Under the pieces are notes generated by a model. The model had not been told where the DNA came from and did not search any database. It saw only the letters and a list, made by a program, of their open reading frames with translations. A stretch of 50,377 nucleotides of DNA, from assembly GCA_028290545.1 (NCBI GenBank), contig JAQGJP010000098.1:1-50377 (forward strand), read 5' to 3'. The stretch comes from Rhizobium sp. (GTDB lineage Bacteria; Pseudomonadota; Alphaproteobacteria; Rhizobiales; Rhizobiaceae). A program made the translations under genes and the position numbers. This document shows, one piece after another, positions 17,304-25,541 of the stretch. How positions within the stretch are numbered: the first letter of the stretch is position 1; each line of letters begins with the position of its first letter.

Positions 17304-17321
17304 ATGACAGTTTTTTAACAG
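17304..17321 (-). promoter_or_regulatory. Second, distal PhoB box
   Basis: On the minus strand the sequence reads CTGTTAA-AAAA-CTGTCAT, a near-consensus 7-4-7 PhoB box. It lies about 440 bp before pstS and points leftward with no gene right after it. It may be an upstream promoter of the pst operon or a remnant of a promoter for a lost gene. It is on the same strand as the proximal box. Confidence 0.75.
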
Positions 17322-17465
17322 ATGCCGTAAAATGGCTCTTTGAAAATTTGCGCGAGGATATTTGGTAGCCTTCGCCGGACAAATGAGATCGTATGAGCCT
17401 CTCGGTTTGCCCGCGTGCCTCCGGCCGGCGTCCAGTTTCCGCAAGCTGACCGGCAGCGAGATTGG

Positions 17466-17564
17466 TGTGACGGTCGGCAGCCCAGTGGAGAGAGCACCTG
17501 GTTGCAACCAGGGTCGAATGACCCGCCGAGAGTGGAGGATGCAGGTTCAAATCCTGCCTGTTAT
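17466..17564 (+). tRNA. tRNA-like element with oversized variable region (degenerate or unusual tRNA)
   Basis: Several tRNA hallmarks occur in order: a D-arm-like segment AGCCCAGTGGAGAGAGC, a stem CCTGG/CCAGG around TTGCAA, a hairpin GGGTC/GACCC, and a perfect T arm GCAGG-TTCAAAT-CCTGC. The last is followed by CTGTTAT, which can pair with GTGACGG at the 5' side over seven positions (three G-U). The anticodon loop is one base short, about 28 bases separate it from the T stem, and extra bases lie before the D arm. CCA is not encoded. It is either a decayed tRNA, a tRNA-like RNA, or an unconventional tRNA. Confidence 0.4.
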
Positions 17565-17708
17565 CACGCCGATAACGTCGCCGATGATAGGGCAGGGGTG
17601 CACACGCCCTGGCTGCATTGGCGTTTCACCGGTCTACAAGCAGGATCACCCTATCGAACGCCCATAAAATCGTTTCTGTCGGCGTATCCGTCGGCGCGAA
17701 ATAGAAAT

Positions 17709-17724
17709 AGGCCCCGAAAGGCCC
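17709..17724 (-). terminator. Weak terminator-like hairpin after tRNA-Pro
   Basis: On the minus strand a short GC stem with loop TTTCGG is followed by TATTTCTATTT. It lies 45 bases downstream of the tRNA-Pro 3' end and probably ends that transcript. Confidence 0.4.
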
Positions 17725-17768
17725 ATCATGTAAACCAGCAGACCGCAGTAAATCTCGGGAAATCAGCT

Positions 17769-17845
17769 TGGTCGGAGTGAGATGATTCGAACATCCGACC
17801 CCCTCGTCCCGAACGAGGTGCGCTACCAGGCTGCGCTACACTCCG
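17769..17845 (-). tRNA. tRNA-Pro (anticodon CGG)
   Basis: A complete cloverleaf on the minus strand: acceptor CGGAGTG paired with CACTCCG, a D arm with GCGCAGCCTGGTAGCGC, the anticodon stem CCTCG/CGAGG around the loop TTCGGGA (CGG at 34-36), and the T arm with TTCGAAT. Discriminator A and an encoded CCA end it. It decodes CCG proline codons. Confidence 0.97.
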
Positions 17846-18038
17846 AACTCAAGCGCGGGTTCTATAGACCAGCATTTTCAATTCCACAAGCCGTTTGAGG
17901 AAAAAAAATACGCCGCTTTGCGCCAATGTCATAAATATATGAAAGAGTGGAATAATTCACCATTGCGGGGTATGTGGACGGCAGATTGGCCAAGCGTCTT
18001 TCTTCAGAGGTCTCGGGTTCAACCAGAAGCGAGGTCGC

Positions 18039-18704
18039 TCAGACGAAGACCTGGTTGACCTTGTTGAATTCCTCGACGGCCTCGGGAATGCTGTCATAGA
18101 GCGTCATCTTGCCTTCGTTGAGCACCCCTGCGGACTGGCAGTATTTCGTCACTAGCGGCACACTGCCGGTTGCCATGAAAAAGGTCAGGCGATCCGCGTT
18201 TTCTTCGAGATACTGGGTGCATCGCCTGCGAAAGGCGTTGTCGCCGCCGTCCATGCTATCATCGATGAGGATAAAGCTGAAATCCATGGCGAACAGCGAA
18301 CTGATCGCGAAGCGACCGCGCATTTCGTTGTTATACTGCCGCATCGGCGCATCGAGATGGCGGCCGAGCTCGGAGAACTCCGCCACGAAGTCGTAGGCGT
18401 CGCCGAAATTCCGTCCGTAGACATCCGTCATGAAGCGCAGGTTCTGCTTGCCCGTCAGGCGGTTGGAAATGTTGCTCCTGAAGCCGAACGGCCAGGATAC
18501 CCGGCCCTGTCGGTAGATGCGCCCTTCGCTGGTGGGCTCGTTGCCGGCCGCGAGCGAGATCAACGTCGTCTTGCCCTGGCCGCGCGGCGTCAGGATGCCG
18601 ATGCTCCGGCCTTCCGGAAACCTGGCGTTGAAATCGCGGAACACCCAGCTGGTCACACCCTTGCGGTTGCGATAGGCCTTTCCGGCATTCTCGAAGGAAA
18701 TCAT
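18039..18704 (-). CDS. kpsT: Capsule-polysaccharide ABC transporter ATPase, KpsT/RkpS-like
   Basis: A 221-residue ATP-binding subunit of an ABC-2 exporter for capsular polysaccharide (KpsT, BexA, CtrD, RkpS). The P-loop reads TPRGQGKTTL, with Thr in place of the usual first Gly. The signature region YNNEMRGRFAISS corresponds to SSGMRARLAF of KpsT, with Glu for the conserved Gly. Walker B FILIDDSMDGGD has Asp where the catalytic Glu normally follows. The late His of the switch also seems absent (FFMATGSVPLV). ATP binding is plausible but hydrolysis may be weakened. It overlaps kpsM by four bases. Confidence 0.88.
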   Translation of the reverse strand: MISFENAGKAYRNRKGVTSWVFRDFNARFPEGRSIGILTPRGQGKTTLISLAAGNEPTSEGRIYRQGRVSWPFGFRSNISNRLTGKQNLRFMTDVYGRNFGDAYDFVAEFSELGRHLDAPMRQYNNEMRGRFAISSLFAMDFSFILIDDSMDGGDNAFRRRCTQYLEENADRLTFFMATGSVPLVTKYCQSAGVLNEGKMTLYDSIPEAVEEFNKVNQVFV

Positions 18705-19591
18705 ATAATGTCTTCCTCGTCGTCATCATCGGCCTTCGAGCGAATGATCTCGTTGCGGAACAACCGTTCGATCGAAAGCGAAATCAGGAAGACCGTCGTC
18801 GTGAAGCCGAGAAGATATTGAGGATCGTAGACCGACAAGTAATCGAGGTAGGAATTCGAGCGCAATGCCTCCACGCAATGCAGGAAGGGGTTCCAGATGA
18901 TGATGTTGAGAATTTCAGGCGGCATCTGCGCGGGAACGAAAATAACGCCGGACGTGATCAGCAGCGGCATCGACATCATTTTCCAGATGCTTCGCCAGAT
19001 TGGCACCAGCGCGCCGACCGTGGCGTTGAACAGGCTCATGGAGATGCAGAAATACAGGATCATCAGCAGCGCGACAGCAAAGCCCTGGAAATTGGTGATG
19101 ATTTCCTGACCCATGATTTCCCGCACGGCCGTGAAGAAAATCGTCAGCACGATCAGATAGATCGTGAATTCCAGAACGGTCCTGGCGATCACCGCATCCG
19201 GCGGCTTGACCGCGCCGAAGGCGAACAGCGCCCGGTTGGTGGAGATCGCCCGGCCGCCTTTGTTGATGACCGTACGCGCCGAGCGAAGCGCGATCAGGCC
19301 GGTCAGCAGAAAGATCATCGAACTGTCGCCGAAGGCGGGATTGATGTTCTTGATATAGACGCGGGCAAAAAGCAGGATCGCGATCAGGATCCCCGGCTCG
19401 ACCAGGGTCCACACATAGGAGAAAGGGCTCGAACCGAAACGAATGGCGGCTTCGCGAAAAATCAACGCCACGATGACGCGCAGGTTCATTCTCGCGCCCC
19501 GCAGGGCATCGCTTCCGGCCATGGGAGCATCCCGGCCTGTCAGGGCGCTCGACATTCCCGGAAACAGTATTCCAGTGTTGGACTTTGCCAT
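18701..19591 (-). CDS. kpsM: Capsule-polysaccharide ABC transporter permease, KpsM/RkpT-like
   Basis: A 296-residue ABC-2 type permease. After a soluble N-terminal stretch (about 1-35), six hydrophobic segments follow, starting with MNLRVIVALIFREAAIRFG and SYVWTLVEPGILIAILLFAR. The second of these resembles the PxxG(x)E-type segment typical of Wzm/KpsM. An acidic tail (DDDDEEDII) ends the protein. With the overlapping ATPase it forms the inner-membrane exporter that passes a lipid-linked polysaccharide. An internal ATG at M35 is also a possible start. Confidence 0.9.
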   Translation of the reverse strand: MAKSNTGILFPGMSSALTGRDAPMAGSDALRGARMNLRVIVALIFREAAIRFGSSPFSYVWTLVEPGILIAILLFARVYIKNINPAFGDSSMIFLLTGLIALRSARTVINKGGRAISTNRALFAFGAVKPPDAVIARTVLEFTIYLIVLTIFFTAVREIMGQEIITNFQGFAVALLMILYFCISMSLFNATVGALVPIWRSIWKMMSMPLLITSGVIFVPAQMPPEILNIIIWNPFLHCVEALRSNSYLDYLSVYDPQYLLGFTTTVFLISLSIERLFRNEIIRSKADDDDEEDII

Positions 19592-19607
19592 CGTCTGTCA
19601 GGCCGTA

Positions 19608-20978
19608 TCAGATCGCGTGGTCGCGGAATGACCGGTACAGGAACTGGCTGATCATCCAGATCGCCAGCAGAACGAGCACCGAGATCAGCGTGTCGAGCAG
19701 CCGCGACGGATAGAGCGCGATTTCCGGTCGGGTCGGCGCCACGAAGGTGGCGAAGTAACGTTCCTGCTTCTGGGCTTCGGCAATCGCGGTTTCGAACGCG
19801 GCCAGCGATGTCGTGTAGGCCTGTGTCGCAAAAGCCTGTTCGACCGTCAGTTCCTCGAATTTGTTCAGGGCCTCGCCGATATTGCGGTCGTCACCGGTCG
19901 AATTTGCCTTGTCGCTGCTTGGGTCCAACGTCATCCTGTTGCGCTGTTCATCAAGCTGCTTTTGCAGAGCCCGGATCGTCTTCTGCAACGAACGAGCCGA
20001 CGGTGCGTCCGCAGATACGCTTTCCAAAAGGGCCAGTTGCTTGGTTCTGAGGCCTTGCAACTGCGTTTCGAGTGACTGTGTCAACTGCGTTTCGCTTGCA
20101 CTCAGTGTCTTGAAATCAATGGTCTTTTCTTCAGAACGAAGCTTGCGCAGGTCCTCGCGGACCTTGCGGAGCCGGTCCTCGGAACGGTCGACCTGCTTGG
20201 ATGCCACCACGGTCATCTGCTGGCGATTCTTTTCCGAGAGATTGTTGACGAGAGTTTCCGATACTTTCAGCACCGCATCGGCAATCGCCTTGGAATCGTC
20301 GGCCGAAAAGCCGTATATATAGAGCGTTGTGTTTCCGGTCGTGGAGTTGAAGCTCACCTCGATCATATCTTTCCAGTACTCGGTGAATTTCTCCAGCGGC
20401 ATGGTCGGGTCGATGCGATAGTAGAAATCGATGTCGTTCTTGGCGTAATACTGTCTGAGGTCGATGCCGAGCTGGTCCTTGACGTCGCGAAGAAGCTGCA
20501 CGGATTCGATATAGCTCGAGACGATATAGGAATCGCTTGACTGGACGGAACTGCCGAACAAGCTGGAGAGACCGAAGCTCGCCATGCTGGCACCGCTCGA
20601 TCCGCGAACCGAGAACTGGGTCTCGACGACATATTGCGGACTGGCGATGAAAGCATAATAAAAACCAGTCGCGGCACCGGGAATTGCCACCAACAGCAGG
20701 AACGACACGAAGGTCCAGGAAAGCTGCAGCCGGCGCCGGATCAGCGTGCGGCGTTGCTTCTTTTCGTCCGCCACAGGTTCCACGAATTCGGGTCGCGACA
20801 GTTCGTCGAGATCGAGCCCCGGAATGATGAGGCCTTTGTTCTCGGTGGCCTCGGTAGCCTTGCTCCGCTCGCCACGCCGGCGCATGCGCTCTTCGCGCCG
20901 CTCTTCCTTGGTGCCGGGAAACTTGATTGGTTCCTTGGCGCTGCCTTCGTTGGCACCGGTCGTTTCCAAAACTGTCAT
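19608..20978 (-). CDS. kpsE: Capsule export inner-membrane protein, KpsE/RkpR-like (PCP family)
   Basis: A polysaccharide co-polymerase/membrane periplasmic auxiliary protein of 456 residues. The cytoplasmic N-terminus is very charged (EERREERMRRRGER), a membrane helix is at about 86-106 (SWTFVSFLLLVAIPGAATG), and the long periplasmic part begins SPQYVVETQFSVRG, with coiled coil at about 230-380. A second helix near the C-terminus (SVLVLLAIWMISQFLY) returns it to the membrane. It bridges the KpsMT exporter to an outer-membrane channel, which is not in this window. The start is at ATG 20978. It is 16 bp upstream of kpsM in a three-gene operon. Confidence 0.92.
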   Translation of the reverse strand: MTVLETTGANEGSAKEPIKFPGTKEERREERMRRRGERSKATEATENKGLIIPGLDLDELSRPEFVEPVADEKKQRRTLIRRRLQLSWTFVSFLLLVAIPGAATGFYYAFIASPQYVVETQFSVRGSSGASMASFGLSSLFGSSVQSSDSYIVSSYIESVQLLRDVKDQLGIDLRQYYAKNDIDFYYRIDPTMPLEKFTEYWKDMIEVSFNSTTGNTTLYIYGFSADDSKAIADAVLKVSETLVNNLSEKNRQQMTVVASKQVDRSEDRLRKVREDLRKLRSEEKTIDFKTLSASETQLTQSLETQLQGLRTKQLALLESVSADAPSARSLQKTIRALQKQLDEQRNRMTLDPSSDKANSTGDDRNIGEALNKFEELTVEQAFATQAYTTSLAAFETAIAEAQKQERYFATFVAPTRPEIALYPSRLLDTLISVLVLLAIWMISQFLYRSFRDHAI

Positions 20979-21299
20979 TATTCCAGTTGCCTCTCGCAAT
21001 TTCCCGGAACTGCTGGATCGAATGGGGCAGAACGCGTGCTCGAACGCCTGAAGGACGCCAGGTTCGTCGATTGCGTATCCAGATCCCTCTCTGTGGGATG
21101 GAGCAAGAGCGCCCACCCGCCGTCCATGAGACCACCGTCCCCGCAGTGATTTCTAGCCTAGTATATTTCCATTGTGCCAACAATATGGTTTCAAACACAT
21201 TATCGCATTCGGCTTTAACAGAAGGCGAGTGGCGTGGCGCTATAAATATCCTGTTTCGGCGCACTCAGAATTTGTGTAGTGAGCCAGGGATCATATGGA
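20979..21299. other. Divergent promoter region between kpsE and a glycosyltransferase gene
   Basis: A 321-bp gap with no convincing gene. The middle is relatively AT-rich (about 21150-21260) and includes an imperfect dyad CCATTGT...ACAATATGG near 21170-21190. It should hold the promoters of both the leftward exporter operon and the rightward glycosyltransferase. MucR/Ros-type regulators prefer such AT-rich promoters, but no exact site can be named. Confidence 0.5.
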
Positions 21300-22772
21300 A
21301 TGAAGGACAGAGTTCCGGTTTCGATGCAGAAGATATCGCTGATCATTCCACTTCGCCTGACGCCCGGCACGCATGAAGGCGAATTGCGGCTGCGGCGGCT
21401 TTGCGCGACGGTTCCACGCGATATTTTCGATATTCTGATCTCCGACTACGGCACCGAGGATGCCGATGCGGGGCCGATCAGGACACTTCAGGCCGATGGG
21501 GTCGAGGTCGTCAGCCATCCGTCGCCGGGGAAGCTGTTTTCGATCGGTCACGCCCGCGATTTCGGTGTCCAGATGGCCCGGCAGAAAGTCGTGTTGTTCA
21601 ACGACATCGATTTTCTGGGCACGCCCGAAATGTACCGGCAGATCCATGCGGAGGCGATCCGGCGGGATATCGCCGCCAACATGTTCGACTTCTTCTGCGT
21701 GCCGGTGCTGTTCCTCACCGAAGCCGGCACGAATGCCTGGTTTGACGCGGTGGAAAAAAAGCGCGCATTTGTCAGGGAATTCGACGTCGGCTGGCTGGAG
21801 CGCGCCGAATCCGACATCCAGTTCACCGCTTTCGGCAGTTCCGCCATGGTGGTCAACCGCCACCACTATCTGGCGCTTGGCGGGCATGACCCCGGGTTTT
21901 CCGGCCACGGCGCCGAGGATTACGATCTTCTCCACCGGCTGGCATCGCTCGCGCCGAAGGGGCCGCGTCCGAACGAATACCTGACCGACTTCAAGGACAA
22001 TGGCGTCCGCAATTACTGGGGATTCCGGGCGCTCTTCGCACTTTATGGCCTCGAGGTTTTTGCCAGCGGCGTCCATCTGCTGCATCTGTGGCATCCCCGG
22101 CGCAAGGAAAAAGGCTATTTCCGCTCCCGTAGGAATTTCCGCCATCTCAGGAAAATCATGCTGCGCTTCGACCGCAGGGGTACAATGCCGGGGCCGCTCA
22201 GCGATCTCAGGCGCGAGGAGCGCTGGCTGATTTTCCATCGCACGGCAAAGGACCTGTCGCTGATCCGCCAGTTTCTGCCGTTTTGCCGTCATTACCGCCT
22301 CGTGCAAACGAGGTCTCTGCCGGCGGCCTACAAGCTCGCCCGGTTGCTGGATATGGCAGACGCGGATTTGATCCTGATCGCGCCGGATGTCGCGGGCGAT
22401 GCGGGTGATTTCGCGGCGGAACCATCACTGGCGGCTATTTCCTTGCTGCACATCCGGCCGGCAGCGTCGCCGGAGAGCTACCGGGTCGTTCACATGCGCG
22501 CGGGCACGACGGAATATGATGCCGCCATCACGCCGCTGGTGATCCGCTCCGTGAAGGGCAGGGCGCTTTACCGGTCCTGGGGGCGGCTGATCATTGAAGG
22601 GTTGATGGCGATCGACGATGGCAAGATCGATCAGCCGCAGCCGCTGACATCGGCGATCTTTGCGAGCTTCGGCGGCGAGACGTTGTTGGACAGGACACTC
22701 CATCCGAGACCGGTGCGGAAACAGAAATCGAGCCTGCTGGTGCGTCTGAAGCGGCGCCTCACCGGCTTCTGA
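21300..22772 (+). CDS. Glycosyltransferase, GT-A fold with galactosyltransferase-like acceptor motif
   Basis: A 490-residue protein. Residues about 10-100 form a nucleotide-sugar binding half ending in a DxD-type motif (VVLFNDIDFLG). The segment GGHDPGFSGHGAEDYDLLHRL (about 198-218) matches the C-terminal galactosyltransferase motif seen in GT2/GT7-type polymerases such as chondroitin synthases. The C-terminal 170 residues have no recognised domain. The ATG at 21300 follows AGGGA; a GTG at 21279 is a longer alternative. It is divergent from the KpsE operon and likely builds the exported glycan. Confidence 0.85.
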   Translation: MKDRVPVSMQKISLIIPLRLTPGTHEGELRLRRLCATVPRDIFDILISDYGTEDADAGPIRTLQADGVEVVSHPSPGKLFSIGHARDFGVQMARQKVVLFNDIDFLGTPEMYRQIHAEAIRRDIAANMFDFFCVPVLFLTEAGTNAWFDAVEKKRAFVREFDVGWLERAESDIQFTAFGSSAMVVNRHHYLALGGHDPGFSGHGAEDYDLLHRLASLAPKGPRPNEYLTDFKDNGVRNYWGFRALFALYGLEVFASGVHLLHLWHPRRKEKGYFRSRRNFRHLRKIMLRFDRRGTMPGPLSDLRREERWLIFHRTAKDLSLIRQFLPFCRHYRLVQTRSLPAAYKLARLLDMADADLILIAPDVAGDAGDFAAEPSLAAISLLHIRPAASPESYRVVHMRAGTTEYDAAITPLVIRSVKGRALYRSWGRLIIEGLMAIDDGKIDQPQPLTSAIFASFGGETLLDRTLHPRPVRKQKSSLLVRLKRRLTGF

Positions 22773-22880
22773 CGGTCCGGCATCGCTATGGTGCTTGATA
22801 ATAAGATGATGCCGTACTAGAGCCTGTCCCCGACAATAAGACTTGTCTTCGAGTAGCATGTTCAGGGAAAACACGGCGCA

Positions 22881-23735
22881 ATGGCCAGGACAATATTGCA
22901 TATCGGTGCACATAAGACCGCGACGACTTACATGCAGAAAAAGCTCGCCATCAATGTGGATCAATTGAGTGCGCGTGGCATTCATTACGATCCCCTGGAA
23001 GTGCTGCGCAGGAATTTCACCAACACGCTGCAGGATCCAGCCAAGGGCAATTCCGATTTCATCGCGCGTCTGCGGGAACGGATCAAGGTCCAGCACGTCA
23101 TCGTCTCCGAGGAAAACATGCCGGGCGTGCCGGGCGATCTCGTGCGTAACGGCGTTTATTATGCCTATGCCAGGGACCGGCTGAAGCTGGTCGGCTCGCT
23201 GCTCGACATCACCACACCCGAGATATTCATGGCGTTGCGCGAGTATTCCGGCTTCATCGTTTCGATGTATTGCGAGTATATACGCCATCGCGAATTCATC
23301 AGCTTTGCCGACTATTTTGAAATCTACAAGAAGTCCGGATTTTCCTGGGTGAAGGTCGTCGGCGATATCGTCGAGGCGCTGCCCGGTGCTCGGGTCAGAC
23401 TCTGGGATTTCAGCAAATTCCGGACGATCGAAAACGAGGTGTATTCGCTGATGCTTGGCCAGGATTCCGCATTCCTCACGGCGCCGGAAGGTCCGGTCCG
23501 GGAATCCTTCTCGGATGCCGCCATGCGCTCCTATGAAGCACTGAGCGCGGTTCTCAGCCATCATGAGATGAAGGGCCTGATCAACCCGATCTCGCGGGCA
23601 TTGCCAAAAGGCGATGTTCACAAGGCTTTCAATCCGCTCACCCAGGAGGTGACGGACAGCCTCAAGGCTCAGTACAAGCAGGATCTTCAGGCGGTAAGGG
23701 AGAAGTTCCCTTCCATCGAGTTCATCGGCGGATAA
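22881..23735 (+). CDS. Sulfotransferase-like protein (PAPS-binding P-loop)
   Basis: A 284-residue protein starting MARTILHIGAHKTATTYMQK. The HIGAHKTATT loop matches the 5'-phosphosulfate binding loop of PAPS-dependent sulfotransferases. A later stretch SGFIVSMYCEYIRHREF (about 122-138) sits where the 3'-phosphate binding region usually is, but the standard R..P...S pattern is not clear. It resembles the gene at 30077 (HLGVHKTATTFIQ). It is 108 bp after the glycosyltransferase, same strand, and convergent with the next sulfotransferase. The acceptor is not predictable. Confidence 0.75.
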   Translation: MARTILHIGAHKTATTYMQKKLAINVDQLSARGIHYDPLEVLRRNFTNTLQDPAKGNSDFIARLRERIKVQHVIVSEENMPGVPGDLVRNGVYYAYARDRLKLVGSLLDITTPEIFMALREYSGFIVSMYCEYIRHREFISFADYFEIYKKSGFSWVKVVGDIVEALPGARVRLWDFSKFRTIENEVYSLMLGQDSAFLTAPEGPVRESFSDAAMRSYEALSAVLSHHEMKGLINPISRALPKGDVHKAFNPLTQEVTDSLKAQYKQDLQAVREKFPSIEFIGG

Positions 23736-23788
23736 AGGACCGCGGCAAGTGGCTCCCCGCCTGGCCGATGATAGCGCTCCGGCGGCGC

Positions 23789-24478
23789 TCAGTCTTCGGC
23801 GTCGCCCTCGTCATTGTTGCCCTTCAGGCGGAAACGCGAATCAACGAAGCCATCTTTTCTGAGCGAACCGTGAAGCTCGAAGGCAAAAGCGAGCTTTTCC
23901 TTGATTCTGGCGCGCGCTTCGTCCGAAATTTCGAGCTTCATTTCCGGCGAGACATTCATCTGCTTGGTATCGACCGACTTGCCTGTGCGCTCCTCGATCA
24001 ATTCATAGAGGCCGGACATGTCTTCGTAGGGGAAGATACGGTCGATGCCGACGCTGTCCTCGCCATTGAGAGCCACCGAGCAGGGGCTGTTGATATGGGC
24101 ATAGCTCGGCTGTTCCCTCTTCGGCTTGCAGACATCGAGGATGAACTGGTCGAAGCTCACATTGCCGGTGTAGTTTCCGGGTCGATCGGCATCCGGATTG
24201 TTGAGCCGCTCGCGTGTGCGATAGCGGTACCAGCTGCCCAGCCAGTCGATCGGCTCGCGCATGACCGAAACGACCTCGTACTGCTTGCGCGTCAGTCCGG
24301 TTTGCGCGCGAATCCACGGTGCCACGAATTTCATGAACTTGCGGTAGGCCAGATGCTTCATCTCCGGCGGGCTGTTGACCACGATCGAGGCGCGATGGGC
24401 GAGCGCATTGTCGAGCGCCGTCGTTCCCGTCTTGGGCTGGCTGAGGATCAGGAGTTTGGCGCGATAGAGAAAGATCAT
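23789..24478 (-). CDS. Sulfotransferase-like protein
   Basis: A 229-residue protein with the P-loop LLILSQPKTGTTALDNAL (about 9-26) and a second conserved block VVSVMREPIDWLGSWYRYR (about 69-87), which fits the 3'-phosphate binding pattern R.P.....S of sulfotransferases. It is the last gene of the leftward group. The C-terminus is charged. Short length suggests a minimal catalytic domain. It would transfer sulfate from PAPS to a carbohydrate or lipid; the acceptor is unknown. Confidence 0.82.
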   Translation of the reverse strand: MIFLYRAKLLILSQPKTGTTALDNALAHRASIVVNSPPEMKHLAYRKFMKFVAPWIRAQTGLTRKQYEVVSVMREPIDWLGSWYRYRTRERLNNPDADRPGNYTGNVSFDQFILDVCKPKREQPSYAHINSPCSVALNGEDSVGIDRIFPYEDMSGLYELIEERTGKSVDTKQMNVSPEMKLEISDEARARIKEKLAFAFELHGSLRKDGFVDSRFRLKGNNDEGDAED

Positions 24479-24654
24479 GTTATATCCACTGGGACGAGTG
24501 AGACAGGTCTCCCGATAGAGCCCGGGCCATGGCCTGCGTTTTTATCGGATGCATGAAGCGCTTTCCCTTGCACCTTGCATCGTTTTGCGGATGTCGTCAT
24601 GGGCGCGTCGAAATCCCGAAGATCCATGCTGCCGGAAGAACGCTCTGCCATAGT

Positions 24655-25491
24655 TCATTTTGTCTTTTCGTAGAAGTCCGCCCCGAATGCGTTGATCAGG
24701 TATTCTTTTTGCGGCTCTGCCCGCTTGGCGGCATCTTCGACGACCCAATCCGGAAGCTTGATTTCTTTTGTCTTGTGCACCTGCTCGTCGAGCGACTTGT
24801 AGCCATTGAACGGTGTCGCGCCGATATGCTTCTCGATCGTGGCGATCATACCGGCCGGGTCGGTCCGGACAAGCGAGAAGGGCAGGATCATCAACTGCTC
24901 GGGCCCGAAAAATTTCTGCCAAAGCGGGATGCTGCGGGCATAATTGCCGCGATCGTTGATTTTGAGCTTGCGCAGAAAGCCCTTCCAGTCTGCGTCCGTG
25001 AGATCGTCGTTCCTCGATCTCGCCGCCGCCATCTTGATCTGGGATAGATTGCGCGCTTTCGGCTCGCGGACGATCAGCAGAAACCTGGTGTTGGGGAGCA
25101 GCGATTTGACATAAGCGAGCTTGTCTTCCTCCAGCGCCAGATAGGCGGGGGTGACCTCGCCGCTGATGCGCGCCTGACTGTCGGGATGCGAAAAAATGCT
25201 CCGGTACCACTCTTCGGTCAAAAGGTTGTCGCCGGTCAGGCTGAAAAGGAAATCGGCCTTGCCTTCGCCGGTCGAGCCTTTGGCCCTGCCGCCCTTGGCA
25301 GCGCGCCGGGCGATCTTTTCGATATGGGCGCGGCGCTTGTTCTTGACGTCGTCGTCCGAATCCATGTGATCGAAGAAATGCACTTCCTTCAGGGGCGGCA
25401 GCCAGATCGACGGATTCTGGGCGAGCATTTCATATAGCCAGGTCGTTCCGGCTTTCTGGGCGCCGATGCAGATGAAATCCGGGAGTGACAT
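24655..25491 (-). CDS. Sulfotransferase family protein
   Basis: A 278-residue protein with the strongest sulfotransferase signature in the window: PDFICIGAQKAGTTWLYEML (5'-phosphosulfate loop, about 4-23) and RFLLIVREPKARNLSQIKM (3'-phosphate block with R.P....LS, about 135-153). KEVHFFDH is also typical of heparan-type and bacterial sulfotransferases. The ATG at 25491 has GGAAAGGA six bases upstream. It is leftward with the neighbouring sulfotransferases and the two glycosyltransferases. Confidence 0.92.
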   Translation of the reverse strand: MSLPDFICIGAQKAGTTWLYEMLAQNPSIWLPPLKEVHFFDHMDSDDDVKNKRRAHIEKIARRAAKGGRAKGSTGEGKADFLFSLTGDNLLTEEWYRSIFSHPDSQARISGEVTPAYLALEEDKLAYVKSLLPNTRFLLIVREPKARNLSQIKMAAARSRNDDLTDADWKGFLRKLKINDRGNYARSIPLWQKFFGPEQLMILPFSLVRTDPAGMIATIEKHIGATPFNGYKSLDEQVHKTKEIKLPDWVVEDAAKRAEPQKEYLINAFGADFYEKTK

Positions 25492-25541
25492 TCCATTCCT
25501 TTCCAGTAGCAAATTGGGGTCGTTCTATACGATTCTCTTGG

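Noticed and set aside
22425..23621. 398-codon minus-strand frame across the glycosyltransferase end and a sulfotransferase
   Set aside because: The sulfotransferase loop lies on the plus strand, and the minus frame shows no known motif.
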